A stretch of 64,000 bases of DNA, taken from NCBI RefSeq assembly GCF_007097525.1, contig NZ_VKDD01000004.1:1-64000 (forward strand), read 5' to 3'. The DNA comes from Thalassomonas sp. M1454. GTDB lineage: Bacteria > Pseudomonadota > Gammaproteobacteria > Enterobacterales > Alteromonadaceae. The position numbers and the translations under genes were made by a program. Positions 1 to 8,180 of this stretch are shown piece after piece (position 1 is the first letter of the stretch; each line of letters opens with the position of its first letter). Under the pieces are notes generated by a model. That model was not told where the DNA came from. It was given only the letters and a program-made list of their open reading frames with translations, and made no database searches.

Positions 1-118
1 CACTGGGACTTTGAGTCCCCTAAAGGGTCGTTGGAGACTACAACGTTGATAGGTCAGGTGTGTAAGTCCTGTGAGGGATTGAGCTAACTGATACTAATTG
101 CCCGTGAGGCTTAACCAT
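1..118 (+). rRNA. rrl: 23S ribosomal RNA, 3' end (partial)
   Basis: The window opens inside the last ~118 nt of 23S rRNA. The terminal sequence matches the conserved gammaproteobacterial 3' end: ACGTTGATAGG, TGAGCTAACTGATACTAAT, then CCGTGAGGCTTAACC. The gene body lies upstream of the window. It is followed by a ~127-nt spacer and 5S rRNA, the usual operon order. The exact 3' end is estimated from the E. coli end. Confidence 0.95.
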
Positions 119-245
119 ACAACACCCAAGCGGTTTTCGTTTGAGGCTGTATGGTCTGACAAAGAAAATGTGGAAACACATTCACGCATTAAAGAATACG
201 ACTTGAGTAAGTCATTAATACAGCTTTCAAAATTGTACATGTTTT

Positions 246-363
246 TGTCTAGCGACAATAGCACTGTGGAACCACCTGATCCCATGCCGAACTCAGAAGT
301 GAAACGCAGTAGCGCCGATGGTAGTGTGGGGGTTCCCATGTGAGAGTAGGTCATCGCTAGGCT
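246..363 (+). rRNA. rrf: 5S ribosomal RNA
   Basis: The core is essentially the universal gammaproteobacterial 5S sequence (CCATGCCGAACTCAGAAGTG, then GTAGCGCCGATGGTAGTGTG). The ends form the terminal helix: GTCTAGCG at 247-254 pairs with CGCTAGGC at 355-362, allowing one G-U pair. It lies between 23S and a distal tRNA and must be co-transcribed with them. Ends are set from the helix and could be off by a base or two. Confidence 0.96.
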
Positions 364-396
364 CCTATTTCGAAATAACGCATTGCGTATTTCATT

Positions 397-481
397 GGAG
401 GGGTTCCCGAGTGGCCAAAGGGATCAGATTGTAAATCTGACGGCTCAGCCTTCGGTGGTTCGAATCCACCTCCCTCCACCA
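397..481 (+). tRNA. tRNA-Tyr (anticodon GTA)
   Basis: Class II tRNA with a long variable arm. The acceptor stem GGAGGGG pairs with TCCCTCC at 471-477, followed by discriminator A and an encoded CCA. The anticodon loop carries GTA (ACTGTAAAT-type tyrosine loop), and the T-arm is GGTGG-TTCGAAT-CCACC. It lies 33 nt after 5S with no terminator in between, so it is the distal tRNA of this rRNA operon. Confidence 0.96.
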
Positions 482-491
482 TCATTATTAA

Positions 492-516
492 AGCCTGCTT
501 TCGAGCAGGCTTTTTT
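492..516 (+). terminator. Rho-independent terminator of the rRNA operon
   Basis: Perfect 8-bp stem AGCCTGCT / AGCAGGCT with a TTCG tetraloop followed by a T-run. It begins 10 nt after the tRNA-Tyr CCA, so it ends the 23S-5S-tRNA-Tyr transcript. Confidence 0.92.
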
Positions 517-884
517 GTTTTCTAAATTTAATATTTGTATCAATCAAGAGGGTCAGATCAACTTGATTAGTGGGTACCGTCCCAAAAAGTGTGTCTGCCC
601 TAATTTAATTCAAATAGTTTTACCCCATTAATTAAACAGTTCACTTGTAATAATTCAATTTATATTTTTGTAGGTTATTGGGTATAACTATGATTATATT
701 TGTGAGACATTGACCATTGTTTTAATGGTGAATAACTAATCTATATAGTGTAAAGATAATTAAATCAATAGGTTATCTATGTGTTGTGTGATTTATTTAT
801 AAAATGTAATTTTAGTACATTGTAACTATTTGTAACTAAAGTAGAATTAATTTCAGTTACAGGATGTAGCTTTATATAGAAATC
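517..884. other. AT-rich gene-free stretch with a possible decayed repeat
   Basis: No credible coding region. At 542-601 there is a short structured patch: AATCAAG (542-548) and CTTGATT (562-568) form an inverted repeat, and GAGGGTCAGA near 549 is loosely mirrored by TCTGCCCT near 594. This recalls the edges of small REP/transposase-linked elements but is too short to name. The remainder (about 610-884) would hold the promoter region of the downstream small RNA, including TGTAACT at 821-827 and 831-837 and its inverse AGTTACA at 855-861. Confidence 0.4.
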
Positions 885-1162
885 AAATTAACATATGGAA
901 TATCAAGTACGGACGCTAAATGGATTGCACAATGGAGTGCTAGTAAAAGGTTAGGATAACCTTAATACATTGGATAGTATGCCTTAACGGGCTTTATGGA
1001 TAGACAATAAGGTGTCAGGAAGACCGAAAATAAAAAACAAAGTATGGAAACGTATCAAACGATAGGGATAGTGTGCAAGGATAGGTTCAGGGCTGGATAT
1101 ACCAGAACATAGACAAAAGAATTTGTCGAAGAAAGAGAGCATTTATTGCTCTCTTTTTTTTT
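885..1162 (+). ncRNA. CsrB/CsrC-like CsrA-sequestering small RNA
   Basis: No reading frame is present, but about 200 nt contain twelve GGA triplets (near 897, 911, 922, 934, 954, 972, 998, 1018, 1046, 1066, 1079 and 1095). Six are part of GGATA. The run ends shortly before a strong terminator (AGAGAGC / GCTCTCT plus nine T). Dense GGA motifs ended by a terminator are the hallmark of RNAs that titrate the translational regulator CsrA/RsmA. The family call rests on this composition and architecture, not on alignment. The 5' end is uncertain: a weak -10-like TATATA near 873 would start the RNA around 885. TGTAA/TTACA half-sites upstream fit GacA/UvrY control, which normally drives these RNAs. 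Confidence 0.75.
1134..1162 (+). terminator. Rho-independent terminator of the CsrB-like RNA
   Basis: 7-bp stem AGAGAGC (1134-1140) / GCTCTCT (1148-1154), loop ATTTATT, then a run of T to 1162. Confidence 0.92.
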
Positions 1163-1256
1163 GTTTATTTTTCTTGTAAGAATTTGATCAATAACTAACA
1201 GTTTTCCTTATTTTTAGCGTAAAATATAAGCAATTATATGTAACTTAAGAAAACCT

Positions 1257-1808
1257 ATGTCACGCAAAAAAAAATCTCGTAAGCCAGGTTGGATAAACCT
1301 ACCTAAAGCTGATAAAACTACAGTTGAAGAGAGAACTCCTAGAGCTCGTAAAAGTACGGGTAATAAAGCGGGTACTCGTCAGCAAGTAGCAAACAAGCCT
1401 CGTGTAGTTGTAGAAAATACACAACCTAAAGATCCGCGCATTGGTAGTAAGAAGCCAATTGATTTAGGTATAGCTACAAAGCCTGTTAAGAAAGAAAAAA
1501 AGCAGCCTAAAGATTCTCGTCCTTTAGTTGCGCCAATTAAAGTTGCTGATGATACAGAATTATTTGAGCAGGAACTATTAGCCATTGAGAATAATACAGA
1601 GCTGCAGCTTTTAGCTGAACGTCAAGAAGATGGTGAAGTGCTATCTGCAGAAGAGCAAGCAATGCTAACAGCTAGTTTAGAGCGTTATCAAGAGCTGATA
1701 AGCAAACTTGGTCTTGAAGATGAAGAAGAGATTGTTCAAGAAAGTGATGATGAAGATGAGCTTTGGAGCCACTTAGATAAAGATGACTTTTCAGATTTTA
1801 AAGAATAG
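1257..1808 (+). CDS. yihI: YihI, activator of the ribosome-assembly GTPase Der
   Basis: 183 aa. YihI stimulates GTP hydrolysis by Der (EngA) and so tunes 50S subunit maturation in the cytoplasm. The first ~55 residues are very basic (Lys/Arg-rich). The family signature PKDPRIGSKKPIDLG begins at residue 57. The C-terminal half is acidic and helical, ending in a run of Asp/Glu, as in E. coli YihI. Length is close to the 169-aa E. coli protein. ATG start 94 nt after the small RNA terminator. It is 11 nt upstream of the DUF2489 gene, so the two are probably co-transcribed; this pair and nearby hemN recur together in related bacteria. Confidence 0.9.
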   Translation: MSRKKKSRKPGWINLPKADKTTVEERTPRARKSTGNKAGTRQQVANKPRVVVENTQPKDPRIGSKKPIDLGIATKPVKKEKKQPKDSRPLVAPIKVADDTELFEQELLAIENNTELQLLAERQEDGEVLSAEEQAMLTASLERYQELISKLGLEDEEEIVQESDDEDELWSHLDKDDFSDFKE

Positions 1809-1819
1809 GTACTAGTTTA

Positions 1820-2305
1820 ATGGTTTGGTTTATTCTTGCTTCCATTATAATTTTTGTTCTTGCAGCTTATGCGGCATTTTTAATGTTCAAGTTACGTGAA
1901 CAAAACCGTGTGCAACAGCTTATTAAAGATCAGCAAGAGCAAAAACAATTAACTCGAGACCTTAAGACAATCGATAGTATTGTGCTTATTAGTAAGGCCG
2001 TTAATGAGCAACAATGCGAGATCTCTGAAGGCTGTTGGCGTTTATCTGTTCTTATTGATTCAATGCCTGAGCATAAAGAAATTATGAACAGCAAATTTCC
2101 TGCTATATTTAAGTTATATAACGAAATCAGCCATATGCCGATTCTTGAGGCGAGAAAAGCCTTATCTAAAAAAGAGCGATTAAAGTTAGATTTAGAAAGA
2201 ATGGGTATAGAGCAAGAATTAGAAGCACAGGTCTTAGCTGATGCAAAGCTGTTAGTTACTTATGCCAGCTCCATTAAAGAAGACTTAGAGCAAAAACAAA
2301 AATAA
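1820..2305 (+). CDS. DUF2489 domain membrane-anchored protein
   Basis: 161 aa. A single N-terminal membrane helix (about residues 4-22, VWFILASIIIFVLAAYAAFL) is followed by a charged, Gln/Glu/Lys-rich helical cytoplasmic part. This matches the DUF2489 family, which has no established function and is commonly encoded next to yihI. The start is 11 nt after the yihI stop, and the next gene follows within 18 nt, indicating a three-gene transcript. Two cysteines around residues 65-72 are the only notable residues. I infer nothing about activity. Confidence 0.8.
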   Translation: MVWFILASIIIFVLAAYAAFLMFKLREQNRVQQLIKDQQEQKQLTRDLKTIDSIVLISKAVNEQQCEISEGCWRLSVLIDSMPEHKEIMNSKFPAIFKLYNEISHMPILEARKALSKKERLKLDLERMGIEQELEAQVLADAKLLVTYASSIKEDLEQKQK

Positions 2306-2323
2306 GCAATATAGAGGTAATTT

Positions 2324-2635
2324 ATGTCTGAGCAATTAAAAAAAGAGTTTACCAATAGAATAATTGAATTACAGGCACGAGTTAGTTCTATTCACGGCGA
2401 TTTTGCGCAAGGACGTGATGCTGACTGGGCAGAGCAAGCGAGAGAGCGTGAAAATGATGAGGTTTTAAACGCTCTAGAATCGGAAGCAAAAGTTGAGATA
2501 CAAATGCTATCGAATGCTATTACTCGTATAGATAATGGTAGTTACGGTATTTGTGATACTTGTGGTGAAGATATTGCTGTTGCTCGCCTTAAAGTCCAAC
2601 CAGCAGCCTTAAAATGTATTCAATGTGCTGACTAG
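2324..2635 (+). CDS. TraR/DksA-type C4 zinc-finger protein
   Basis: 103 aa. The C-terminus carries a four-cysteine zinc finger (C77-x2-C80 and C98-x2-C101) like DksA and TraR, which bind the RNA polymerase secondary channel and alter initiation. The N-terminal part is a helical segment containing a short acidic stretch (GRDADWAEQ) that could form the coiled-coil tip. It is shorter than DksA (151 aa), nearer to TraR/YbiI-type proteins. It follows the DUF2489 gene by 18 nt with a GAGG-type ribosome site. Targets are unknown. Confidence 0.85.
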   Translation: MSEQLKKEFTNRIIELQARVSSIHGDFAQGRDADWAEQARERENDEVLNALESEAKVEIQMLSNAITRIDNGSYGICDTCGEDIAVARLKVQPAALKCIQCAD

Positions 2636-2682
2636 AGCTGCTTTATTTTTGCCCGCCAATTGTTAACTGATTGCTAAATCAT

Positions 2683-2718
2683 TGCGCCTGATCAAACTTT
2701 ATTAGGCGCATTCTTTTA
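2683..2718 (+). terminator. Likely rho-independent terminator after the yihI cluster
   Basis: 7-bp perfect stem TGCGCCT (2683-2689) / AGGCGCA (2704-2710) with a 14-nt loop, followed by TTCTTTTA. It lies between the zinc-finger gene and hemN. The loop is long and the T-run interrupted, so it may be partial. Confidence 0.6.
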
Positions 2719-2751
2719 TACTTGCTAGCTTAAGTTTAAAAGGCTCTTAAT

Positions 2752-4134
2752 ATGTCACAAATTCATCAACACTCTGAAATGTTTTCTCCAGAATTGCTAA
2801 ACAAATATAATGTTAGCGGTCCTAGGTACACATCGTACCCTACAGCATTAGAGTTTAACGAAAACTTTTCTAATTCAGACTTGCTAGAAGCGATTGAGCA
2901 GTCTAACAATAAAGACCTTTCGTTGTATGTACATATCCCTTTTTGTCATAGTCTGTGCTACTACTGTGGCTGTAATAAGATAGTTACTAGGCACTCAGAA
3001 AAAGCTGATGAGTATCTGCAATATTTATTTAAAGAAATAGAGTTAAGAGCTAAATCATTTCAAGGCCATAATGTTAAGCAGTTGCACTGGGGCGGTGGTA
3101 CACCAACGTTTTTAACTAAACAGCAAATTAGCTTATTAGTTAATAAACTTAAATCGGTATTCACATTTTCAGAGCAAGTGGAAATGAGTATTGAAGTGGA
3201 CCCAAGAGAAATTGAGCTTGATTTAATGGACCACCTGGTAAATGAAGGATTTAATCGCCTAAGTATTGGCGTTCAAGATATCGATAGCAAGGTACAAAAA
3301 GCAATTAACCGTGAGCAATCGACAGAGTTCATCACCGACTTAGTAAAACGTGCACGTGAAGTTGGCTTTAAGTCAATTAACCTAGATTTAATTTACGGCT
3401 TACCTCACCAAACGGTTGCTACTTTCACTAATACCATGAAAGCGGTAAAGATTATGGATCCAGACCGTATATCTTTATTTAGCTACGCCCATATGCCAAG
3501 TCGTTTTGCCGCGCAACGTAAAATAAGAGATGAATGGCTACCTAATGCCGAGCAGAAATTTGAATTGATGCAATATGCAATAGAATCGTTTATTGAGCAT
3601 GGTTATGATTTTATTGGTATGGATCATTTTGCCAAACCAACTGATGAATTAGCTATAGCTCAAAAAGAGGGCACTCTGCACCGTAACTTCCAGGGTTATA
3701 CAACCTTAGGTGATTGTGATCTATTAGCTTTAGGCGTCTCATCAATCAGTGCAATTGGGCAAAGCTTCAGTCAAAATAGTAAAACCTTAAAAGAGTATTA
3801 CCAAGCTGTAAGTGAGAAAGGTCATGCCCTTGAAAAAGGAATTGTGACTACTCAAGATGATGTTATTAGAGCCACAGTGATTAAAGATCTTATGTGTAAC
3901 TTTAAGCTAGATAAACGTGCAATCGAGAAGCAATACGATATTAACTTTGCACAATATTTTGCTCAGGATTTAGCAAGTTTAGATACTTTTAAGCAGGATG
4001 GTTTATTAACCGATACTGATGATGAGATAGTTGTTGCTGCTAAAGGCCGTTTATTAATACGAAATATCTGTATGTCATTCGATATCTATATGAAGAGCAA
4101 ACTTAATCAACAACGCTTTTCTCGAGTTATTTAA
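2752..4134 (+). CDS. hemN: Oxygen-independent coproporphyrinogen III oxidase (HemN)
   Basis: 460 aa. A radical-SAM enzyme that decarboxylates coproporphyrinogen III to protoporphyrinogen IX without oxygen, in haem synthesis. The cluster ligands are C65-x3-C69-x2-C72, followed by the characteristic extra Cys in CGC (C74). The GGGTPT SAM-binding motif follows. The N-terminal GPRYTSYPTA segment is typical of true HemN rather than HemW, and length matches E. coli HemN (457 aa). ATG at 2752. The end overlaps the convergent DUF1285 gene by 4 nt. I see no convincing FNR site upstream. Confidence 0.95.
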   Translation: MSQIHQHSEMFSPELLNKYNVSGPRYTSYPTALEFNENFSNSDLLEAIEQSNNKDLSLYVHIPFCHSLCYYCGCNKIVTRHSEKADEYLQYLFKEIELRAKSFQGHNVKQLHWGGGTPTFLTKQQISLLVNKLKSVFTFSEQVEMSIEVDPREIELDLMDHLVNEGFNRLSIGVQDIDSKVQKAINREQSTEFITDLVKRAREVGFKSINLDLIYGLPHQTVATFTNTMKAVKIMDPDRISLFSYAHMPSRFAAQRKIRDEWLPNAEQKFELMQYAIESFIEHGYDFIGMDHFAKPTDELAIAQKEGTLHRNFQGYTTLGDCDLLALGVSSISAIGQSFSQNSKTLKEYYQAVSEKGHALEKGIVTTQDDVIRATVIKDLMCNFKLDKRAIEKQYDINFAQYFAQDLASLDTFKQDGLLTDTDDEIVVAAKGRLLIRNICMSFDIYMKSKLNQQRFSRVI

Positions 4135-4676
4135 TCGCTATAACGACCGATAATAAAATCTTGACCAGCACTAGTGAGTATTAATTGCTTTTGTTGGTCG
4201 CGGCTTTCTTCCTTAGCTATATCAACCCACTGATAAAACACATTACGATGCACACTGGCAAACAAGTTACGTCGTATTTTTACCGACAAATTTCCTTCAC
4301 TATCGCATTCCAGTGGATGTTCATCACATAATAAAATTGAATCACCGAGATTAGTGGTTAACTTGATCGTAGCAGGACTTAAATCTTCGAGCCATTGCCA
4401 ATTGGTAATAACAAAAGGTTTGTCTTCGACCTTTATTTTGATTTTTTCAACAGGGGTTACTAAAAAATAATCCTCCTCTTCTTTTTTGATCACAGAAGCG
4501 AATAGCTTAACTAATCTGAGGCGGCTGATAATGGAGCCATTATAAAACCAATCACCATTGGCTTTTATGACAATATCCATTTCTCCACAATAAGGAGGAT
4601 CCCACAACTCAACAGGAGGGATTGATTGGTTTAATGATTTTAATTGTTTCGTAATGGCTTCTAGAGACATAACCAA
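4131..4676 (-). CDS. DUF1285 domain protein
   Basis: 181 aa, cytoplasmic, no signal peptide. The N-terminal half has the family's conserved Pro/Trp pattern (PPVELWDPPYCGEMD, then GDWFYNGSII), and the middle has the YFLVTPVEK segment. DUF1285 proteins are two-domain beta-rich proteins without an established role. The gene converges on hemN with a 4-nt overlap and is transcribed away from the upstream diguanylate cyclase, 37 nt apart, so it may share that gene's transcript. No catalytic residues can be named. Confidence 0.85.
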   Translation of the reverse strand: MVMSLEAITKQLKSLNQSIPPVELWDPPYCGEMDIVIKANGDWFYNGSIISRLRLVKLFASVIKKEEEDYFLVTPVEKIKIKVEDKPFVITNWQWLEDLSPATIKLTTNLGDSILLCDEHPLECDSEGNLSVKIRRNLFASVHRNVFYQWVDIAKEESRDQQKQLILTSAGQDFIIGRYSD

Positions 4677-4713
4677 GTCACTATTCGGTAAATAATCTAG
4701 CTACAACTATAGC

Positions 4714-6531
4714 CTACGCAGCGTAATGAGTAACTTTGTTTTTACCCTGAGTTTTAGAAATATACATAGCTTCATCTGATTTTTTAATGACAGCCTCTAA
4801 GTCATCACCATCAACCACTTCGGCAATACCAACACTTACCGTTGTTGAAAACTCAAAGTCATCAAACTTTATAACACAATCTTCAATCGACTTGCGTAAG
4901 CGCTCCGCTAAGTAATGCGCATCGCCAATGCGATTATTATGACAGCCAATCATAAACTCTTCGCCGCCAATTCGGCCACAAAAATCACTAGCGCGGATGA
5001 TTTCTCGAGTAAGCTCAGCAAAAACCTTTAAGGTTTCATCACCAGCAGGGTGACCATACTGATCGTTGATTTGCTTAAAGTTATCGATATCAAAAGCTAT
5101 AAAAGATAAAGGCTTATTTTGGCGAGATGCTTGAGCTATGGCCATCTTAGCAAGGTTCATGAAAGCTCGACGATTTGGCAAATGCGTAAGCATATCGGTT
5201 CTGGCTTCAAACTCTGCTTGCTCTTTCGCTGTTTTGAGCATTTGATTTTGCTCTTTAACTTGTTCTTGTAGCGCGTAAGCCTGTTGGTAAGCATCTGTGA
5301 TTGTATTTTGATCTTCTAGTGAGCCTTCAAAATAATGAGTACGAGCTTTGCAATACATAGCCCAAATTAAACAAGTTAACTGTGCAACCATACCAATTGT
5401 AGGCAAGAAGACTAGGCCGTAAGTTGGCTTTATCCAACCCCAAGCTTGTAAGTTAGTCACCATTAGTGTGATAAAAAATAATATTTTTGCCAACACCATA
5501 GTCGACATTTGCTTTTCGCCTAATACACCACAATAAATTGCTGTAATGATTGCAACAGGGAAAATAAATATTGCTAACTGTTGTATTTGCATCGCTAAAT
5601 CATGGAAACCAATAATTGCTAATGGTAAAGCGGCTAATACCAAAGTTAGGGTTAAATGCAGTAGCTTGTCGGCTTTAATTGAATGATAAGCAGCGTTACT
5701 ATATGCACGTATAAATTGCACACCTGCTGCCATCATTACCACCATCGAAATAGTACCTAAAGGATGGTAATCAAGATTCGGAACATATAAGTTTAAAATG
5801 CCCGTAGTTAAACCTAAAACCGGTATAGAACTTACGGCAAATAAGCTATACCAAATAAAGAACTTTTCTTTTAAAAATCTATATAAAACTATACTTGCAA
5901 TGGCTGAAAGCAGGGTAAAGCTAATCACCATACCAAAAATTATGTGCTCTATATTTGATGCTTTTACTAATGATTTAGTCGACCAAATACGAAAAGATGA
6001 AAACCTTGGTGTTGCAATATCGCTGAAGGTTTCAAGGAGCACTTCTTTACTTTCACCTGGCTGCAAACTTAAAGGTATGCTTAAACGTGGGGTTGCTATT
6101 GCGCGGTTATTGCTAGTTTTTCTAATATCAGATTCTTTGGTGATAAATTTATTGTTACTTAAAAAAGTTCTTGCATGTAAGTACACAGTAGAAGGTTGAA
6201 TAAAAGGATATTCAAAATTCACTTCGATGGCTTGCTGTGTTGGGTTCTTAAGGATCACTCGAGTCCATACCGACCCTTCTACCTTTCCTAGCCATGAGTT
6301 TTCATTATTTAAATCTGAAACCGATTTAAAAGCGTGAGATTGAGAAACTTGTAATACACTTAATTCAGAATCCTTATCTACTAAATATTGAATAGATTGA
6401 TGAATTGAAGTGCCATCTTCACTGCCATCTACAAGTACTGTTTTTACATTAGATTCAGCCAAACTAGCATTAGAAACTAACGTTAAGATGAAAAAAGAGA
6501 GTAGTGTTGTTATGTTTTTGAAAAATGTCAT
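4714..6531 (-). CDS. Membrane diguanylate cyclase, 7TMR-DISM sensor plus GGDEF
   Basis: 605 aa. After a signal peptide, residues ~30-180 form a periplasmic 7TMR-DISMED2-type beta domain, usually a carbohydrate-like ligand sensor. Seven membrane helices follow (~200-395), then a short coiled coil, then a GGDEF domain. The active site is GGEEF around residue 520, which is catalytically competent. The product-inhibition I-site RxxD (RASD) is present a few residues before it. It should therefore make cyclic di-GMP in response to an extracellular cue. No EAL domain. It probably forms a transcript with the DUF1285 gene 37 nt downstream. Confidence 0.92.
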   Translation of the reverse strand: MTFFKNITTLLSFFILTLVSNASLAESNVKTVLVDGSEDGTSIHQSIQYLVDKDSELSVLQVSQSHAFKSVSDLNNENSWLGKVEGSVWTRVILKNPTQQAIEVNFEYPFIQPSTVYLHARTFLSNNKFITKESDIRKTSNNRAIATPRLSIPLSLQPGESKEVLLETFSDIATPRFSSFRIWSTKSLVKASNIEHIIFGMVISFTLLSAIASIVLYRFLKEKFFIWYSLFAVSSIPVLGLTTGILNLYVPNLDYHPLGTISMVVMMAAGVQFIRAYSNAAYHSIKADKLLHLTLTLVLAALPLAIIGFHDLAMQIQQLAIFIFPVAIITAIYCGVLGEKQMSTMVLAKILFFITLMVTNLQAWGWIKPTYGLVFLPTIGMVAQLTCLIWAMYCKARTHYFEGSLEDQNTITDAYQQAYALQEQVKEQNQMLKTAKEQAEFEARTDMLTHLPNRRAFMNLAKMAIAQASRQNKPLSFIAFDIDNFKQINDQYGHPAGDETLKVFAELTREIIRASDFCGRIGGEEFMIGCHNNRIGDAHYLAERLRKSIEDCVIKFDDFEFSTTVSVGIAEVVDGDDLEAVIKKSDEAMYISKTQGKNKVTHYAA

Positions 6532-6759
6532 ATTAGTTTATAAATCTTCCAATTAAAGGCAAATTCCATCTGCAACCTATTACTTTAAGCAAGTAACTAT
6601 CCTTAATTCTTTTATTATTTTTTTTGATTTGTCCAATTTAGCAGATTTTTTAACAAAAATGTAACTAACTATAAGAACATAATTGATTTTTTTACTATAG
6701 TTAACTTTAGGGGAAGGAATGCATTTCCTGAATACCAATATACTTATGCAAGGATGAGC

Positions 6760-7827
6760 ATGAAGAATAATGCCTTAAAAATATTTCTGCTATTTATTTT
6801 AGCTACTTCACTCAATGGTTGTGGTGGAGGTAGTTCAAGTAAACCTGAAGTCATGGTTGCTGATCTTGATGGCGACGGTATTGCAGATGATATCGATCCA
6901 GATATAGACGGCGACAATGTTAATAATGACGATGACGCTTTCCCTTTGGATAGTAGTGAAACCTCAGATTTAGACGACGATGGTGTAGGTGATAATTCTG
7001 ACCCAGATATTGACGGCGATGGTGCTGATAATGAAGATGATATGGACCCCCTTGACCCAAACTTCATTGCACATAAATTGAATTCAATAACTTTTTCAGA
7101 TAGTAATTTAACCGATTGCTTAGCTCTTACTTATCCAGGGGACACATTAATTAATGAGATTAAAGTTGTTGATTGTCCAAATAAAAACATTAACTCTTTA
7201 GATGGTATTGATGAACTTGTTTTTATTGAAAACCTAATGATTTATAACAATGGGTTAAACGATCTGACTCCTATATCAAGTCTTAATAAATTAACCTTGT
7301 TATACATAGGTAATGCAGAGTTTGGCGGAGTGAAAAGTAATATTACAGATTTAACTCCTTTATCCAACCTCCACGCTCTAATAGAACTCAGATTTACTTA
7401 TAGTGACGTTACTTCTATAACTGCACTTAAAAACCTTACTAAATTACAAATTTTATTTTTAAATAAAAATAAAATCAGCGACATTTCGCCACTATCTGAT
7501 TTACAGCAACTACAACAATTGTTTATCAATGAAAATGTAATTGCGGATCTTACTCCCTTATCAAATTTAGCTAATTTGAATGTTTTAGAGTTTAGTCAAA
7601 ATTTAGTAAACGACTTAACTCCGCTCTCTGGCTTAACATCATTAGTAAATTTAAACGTGAAAGAAAATAATATTACCGATGTTAGCACTATACTAAATTG
7701 GCCCAAGCTTCCGACAAAACTTAACTTAGAAGGGAATATAATTGCTTGTGCTGATGATCAAGCCTTGATAGATAAAGCAAATACCCAAGGAACTACTTAT
7801 ATAGCTGCAACATTTACATGTACTTAA
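6760..7827 (+). CDS. Leucine-rich-repeat lipoprotein with calcium-type Asp repeats
   Basis: 355 aa. Signal peptide ends in the lipobox LNGC with Cys21 as lipidation site, followed by GGG. Residues ~33-95 are thrombospondin type 3-like Asp repeats (DLDGDGIADD, DIDGDGADNEDD) that bind calcium in known proteins. Residues ~140-320 are internalin-like leucine-rich repeats with the phrase LTPLSxLxxL repeated. It is probably an outer-membrane-attached surface protein for adhesion or binding. Start chosen at 6760: AAGGA at 6750-6754 sits 5 nt upstream. An ATG at 6754 overlaps that ribosome site and is unlikely. No obvious operon partners. Confidence 0.8.
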   Translation: MKNNALKIFLLFILATSLNGCGGGSSSKPEVMVADLDGDGIADDIDPDIDGDNVNNDDDAFPLDSSETSDLDDDGVGDNSDPDIDGDGADNEDDMDPLDPNFIAHKLNSITFSDSNLTDCLALTYPGDTLINEIKVVDCPNKNINSLDGIDELVFIENLMIYNNGLNDLTPISSLNKLTLLYIGNAEFGGVKSNITDLTPLSNLHALIELRFTYSDVTSITALKNLTKLQILFLNKNKISDISPLSDLQQLQQLFINENVIADLTPLSNLANLNVLEFSQNLVNDLTPLSGLTSLVNLNVKENNITDVSTILNWPKLPTKLNLEGNIIACADDQALIDKANTQGTTYIAATFTCT

Positions 7828-7941
7828 CGCTAAATAAGATTAGATTTCAACATTGCATTAACATTGAGTTGTTCCAAATCAGAGCGAAACCATAGCAGCA
7901 GATAATTCTTGAATTATTTATAATAATTATGCAAATTCATC

Positions 7942-7969
7942 TTGAAATGATCGCTATATCTAATATAAA
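7942..7969 (+). promoter_or_regulatory. Sigma70-type promoter of tRNA-His
   Basis: -35 TTGAAA (7942-7947), 16-nt spacer, -10 TATAAA (7964-7969), then a GC-rich discriminator (CCGCGC at 7972-7977), typical of stringently controlled stable-RNA promoters. Transcription would start near 7977, about 60 nt before the tRNA. Confidence 0.65.
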
Positions 7970-8039
7970 ATCCGCGCACTGTTTCAAATTGAGGCGGTAA
8001 ACACGCAACACCCGTATGTATTGCTATACATATATCAGT

Positions 8040-8116
8040 GGTGGCTATAGCTCAGTTGGTAGAGCCCCGGATTGTGATTCCGGTTGTCGTGGGTTCAAGT
8101 CCCATTAGCCACCCCA
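8040..8116 (+). tRNA. tRNA-His (anticodon GTG)
   Basis: Nearly identical to E. coli tRNA-His. It has the extra 5' G (-1) opposite discriminator C, acceptor GTGGCTA/TAGCCAC, D-arm AGCTCAGTTGGTAGAGC, anticodon loop ATTGTGATT, T-arm GTGGG-TTCAAGT-CCCAT and encoded CCA. It is a single-gene transcript with its own promoter and terminator. Confidence 0.97.
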
Positions 8117-8122
8117 TTTTTC

Positions 8123-8146
8123 AAACACCTTAGTAGGTGTTTTTTT
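8123..8146 (+). terminator. Rho-independent terminator of tRNA-His
   Basis: 8-bp stem AAACACCT (8123-8130) / AGGTGTTT (8135-8142), 4-nt loop, then a T-run. It begins 7 nt after the CCA end. Confidence 0.9.
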
Positions 8147-8180
8147 ATGCCTGATTTTTATTGAAAGCACGACCGAATCA

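Noticed and set aside
98-343. Open reading frame across the 23S-5S spacer and 5S rRNA
   Set aside because: It runs through conserved structural RNA and has no protein character.
542-601. Insertion sequence remnant after the rRNA operon
   Set aside because: Short dyads only; too little sequence to assign to any element, so it is only mentioned within the intergenic entry.
383-631. Open reading frame across tRNA-Tyr and the operon terminator
   Set aside because: It overlaps a complete tRNA and a terminator.
2683-2751. FNR site upstream of hemN
   Set aside because: I could not find a credible TTGAT-N4-ATCAA pattern.
6744-7067. Ser/Pro-rich frame antisense to the Asp-repeat lipoprotein
   Set aside because: It mirrors the repetitive GAT/GAC-rich codons of the real gene; no ribosome site.
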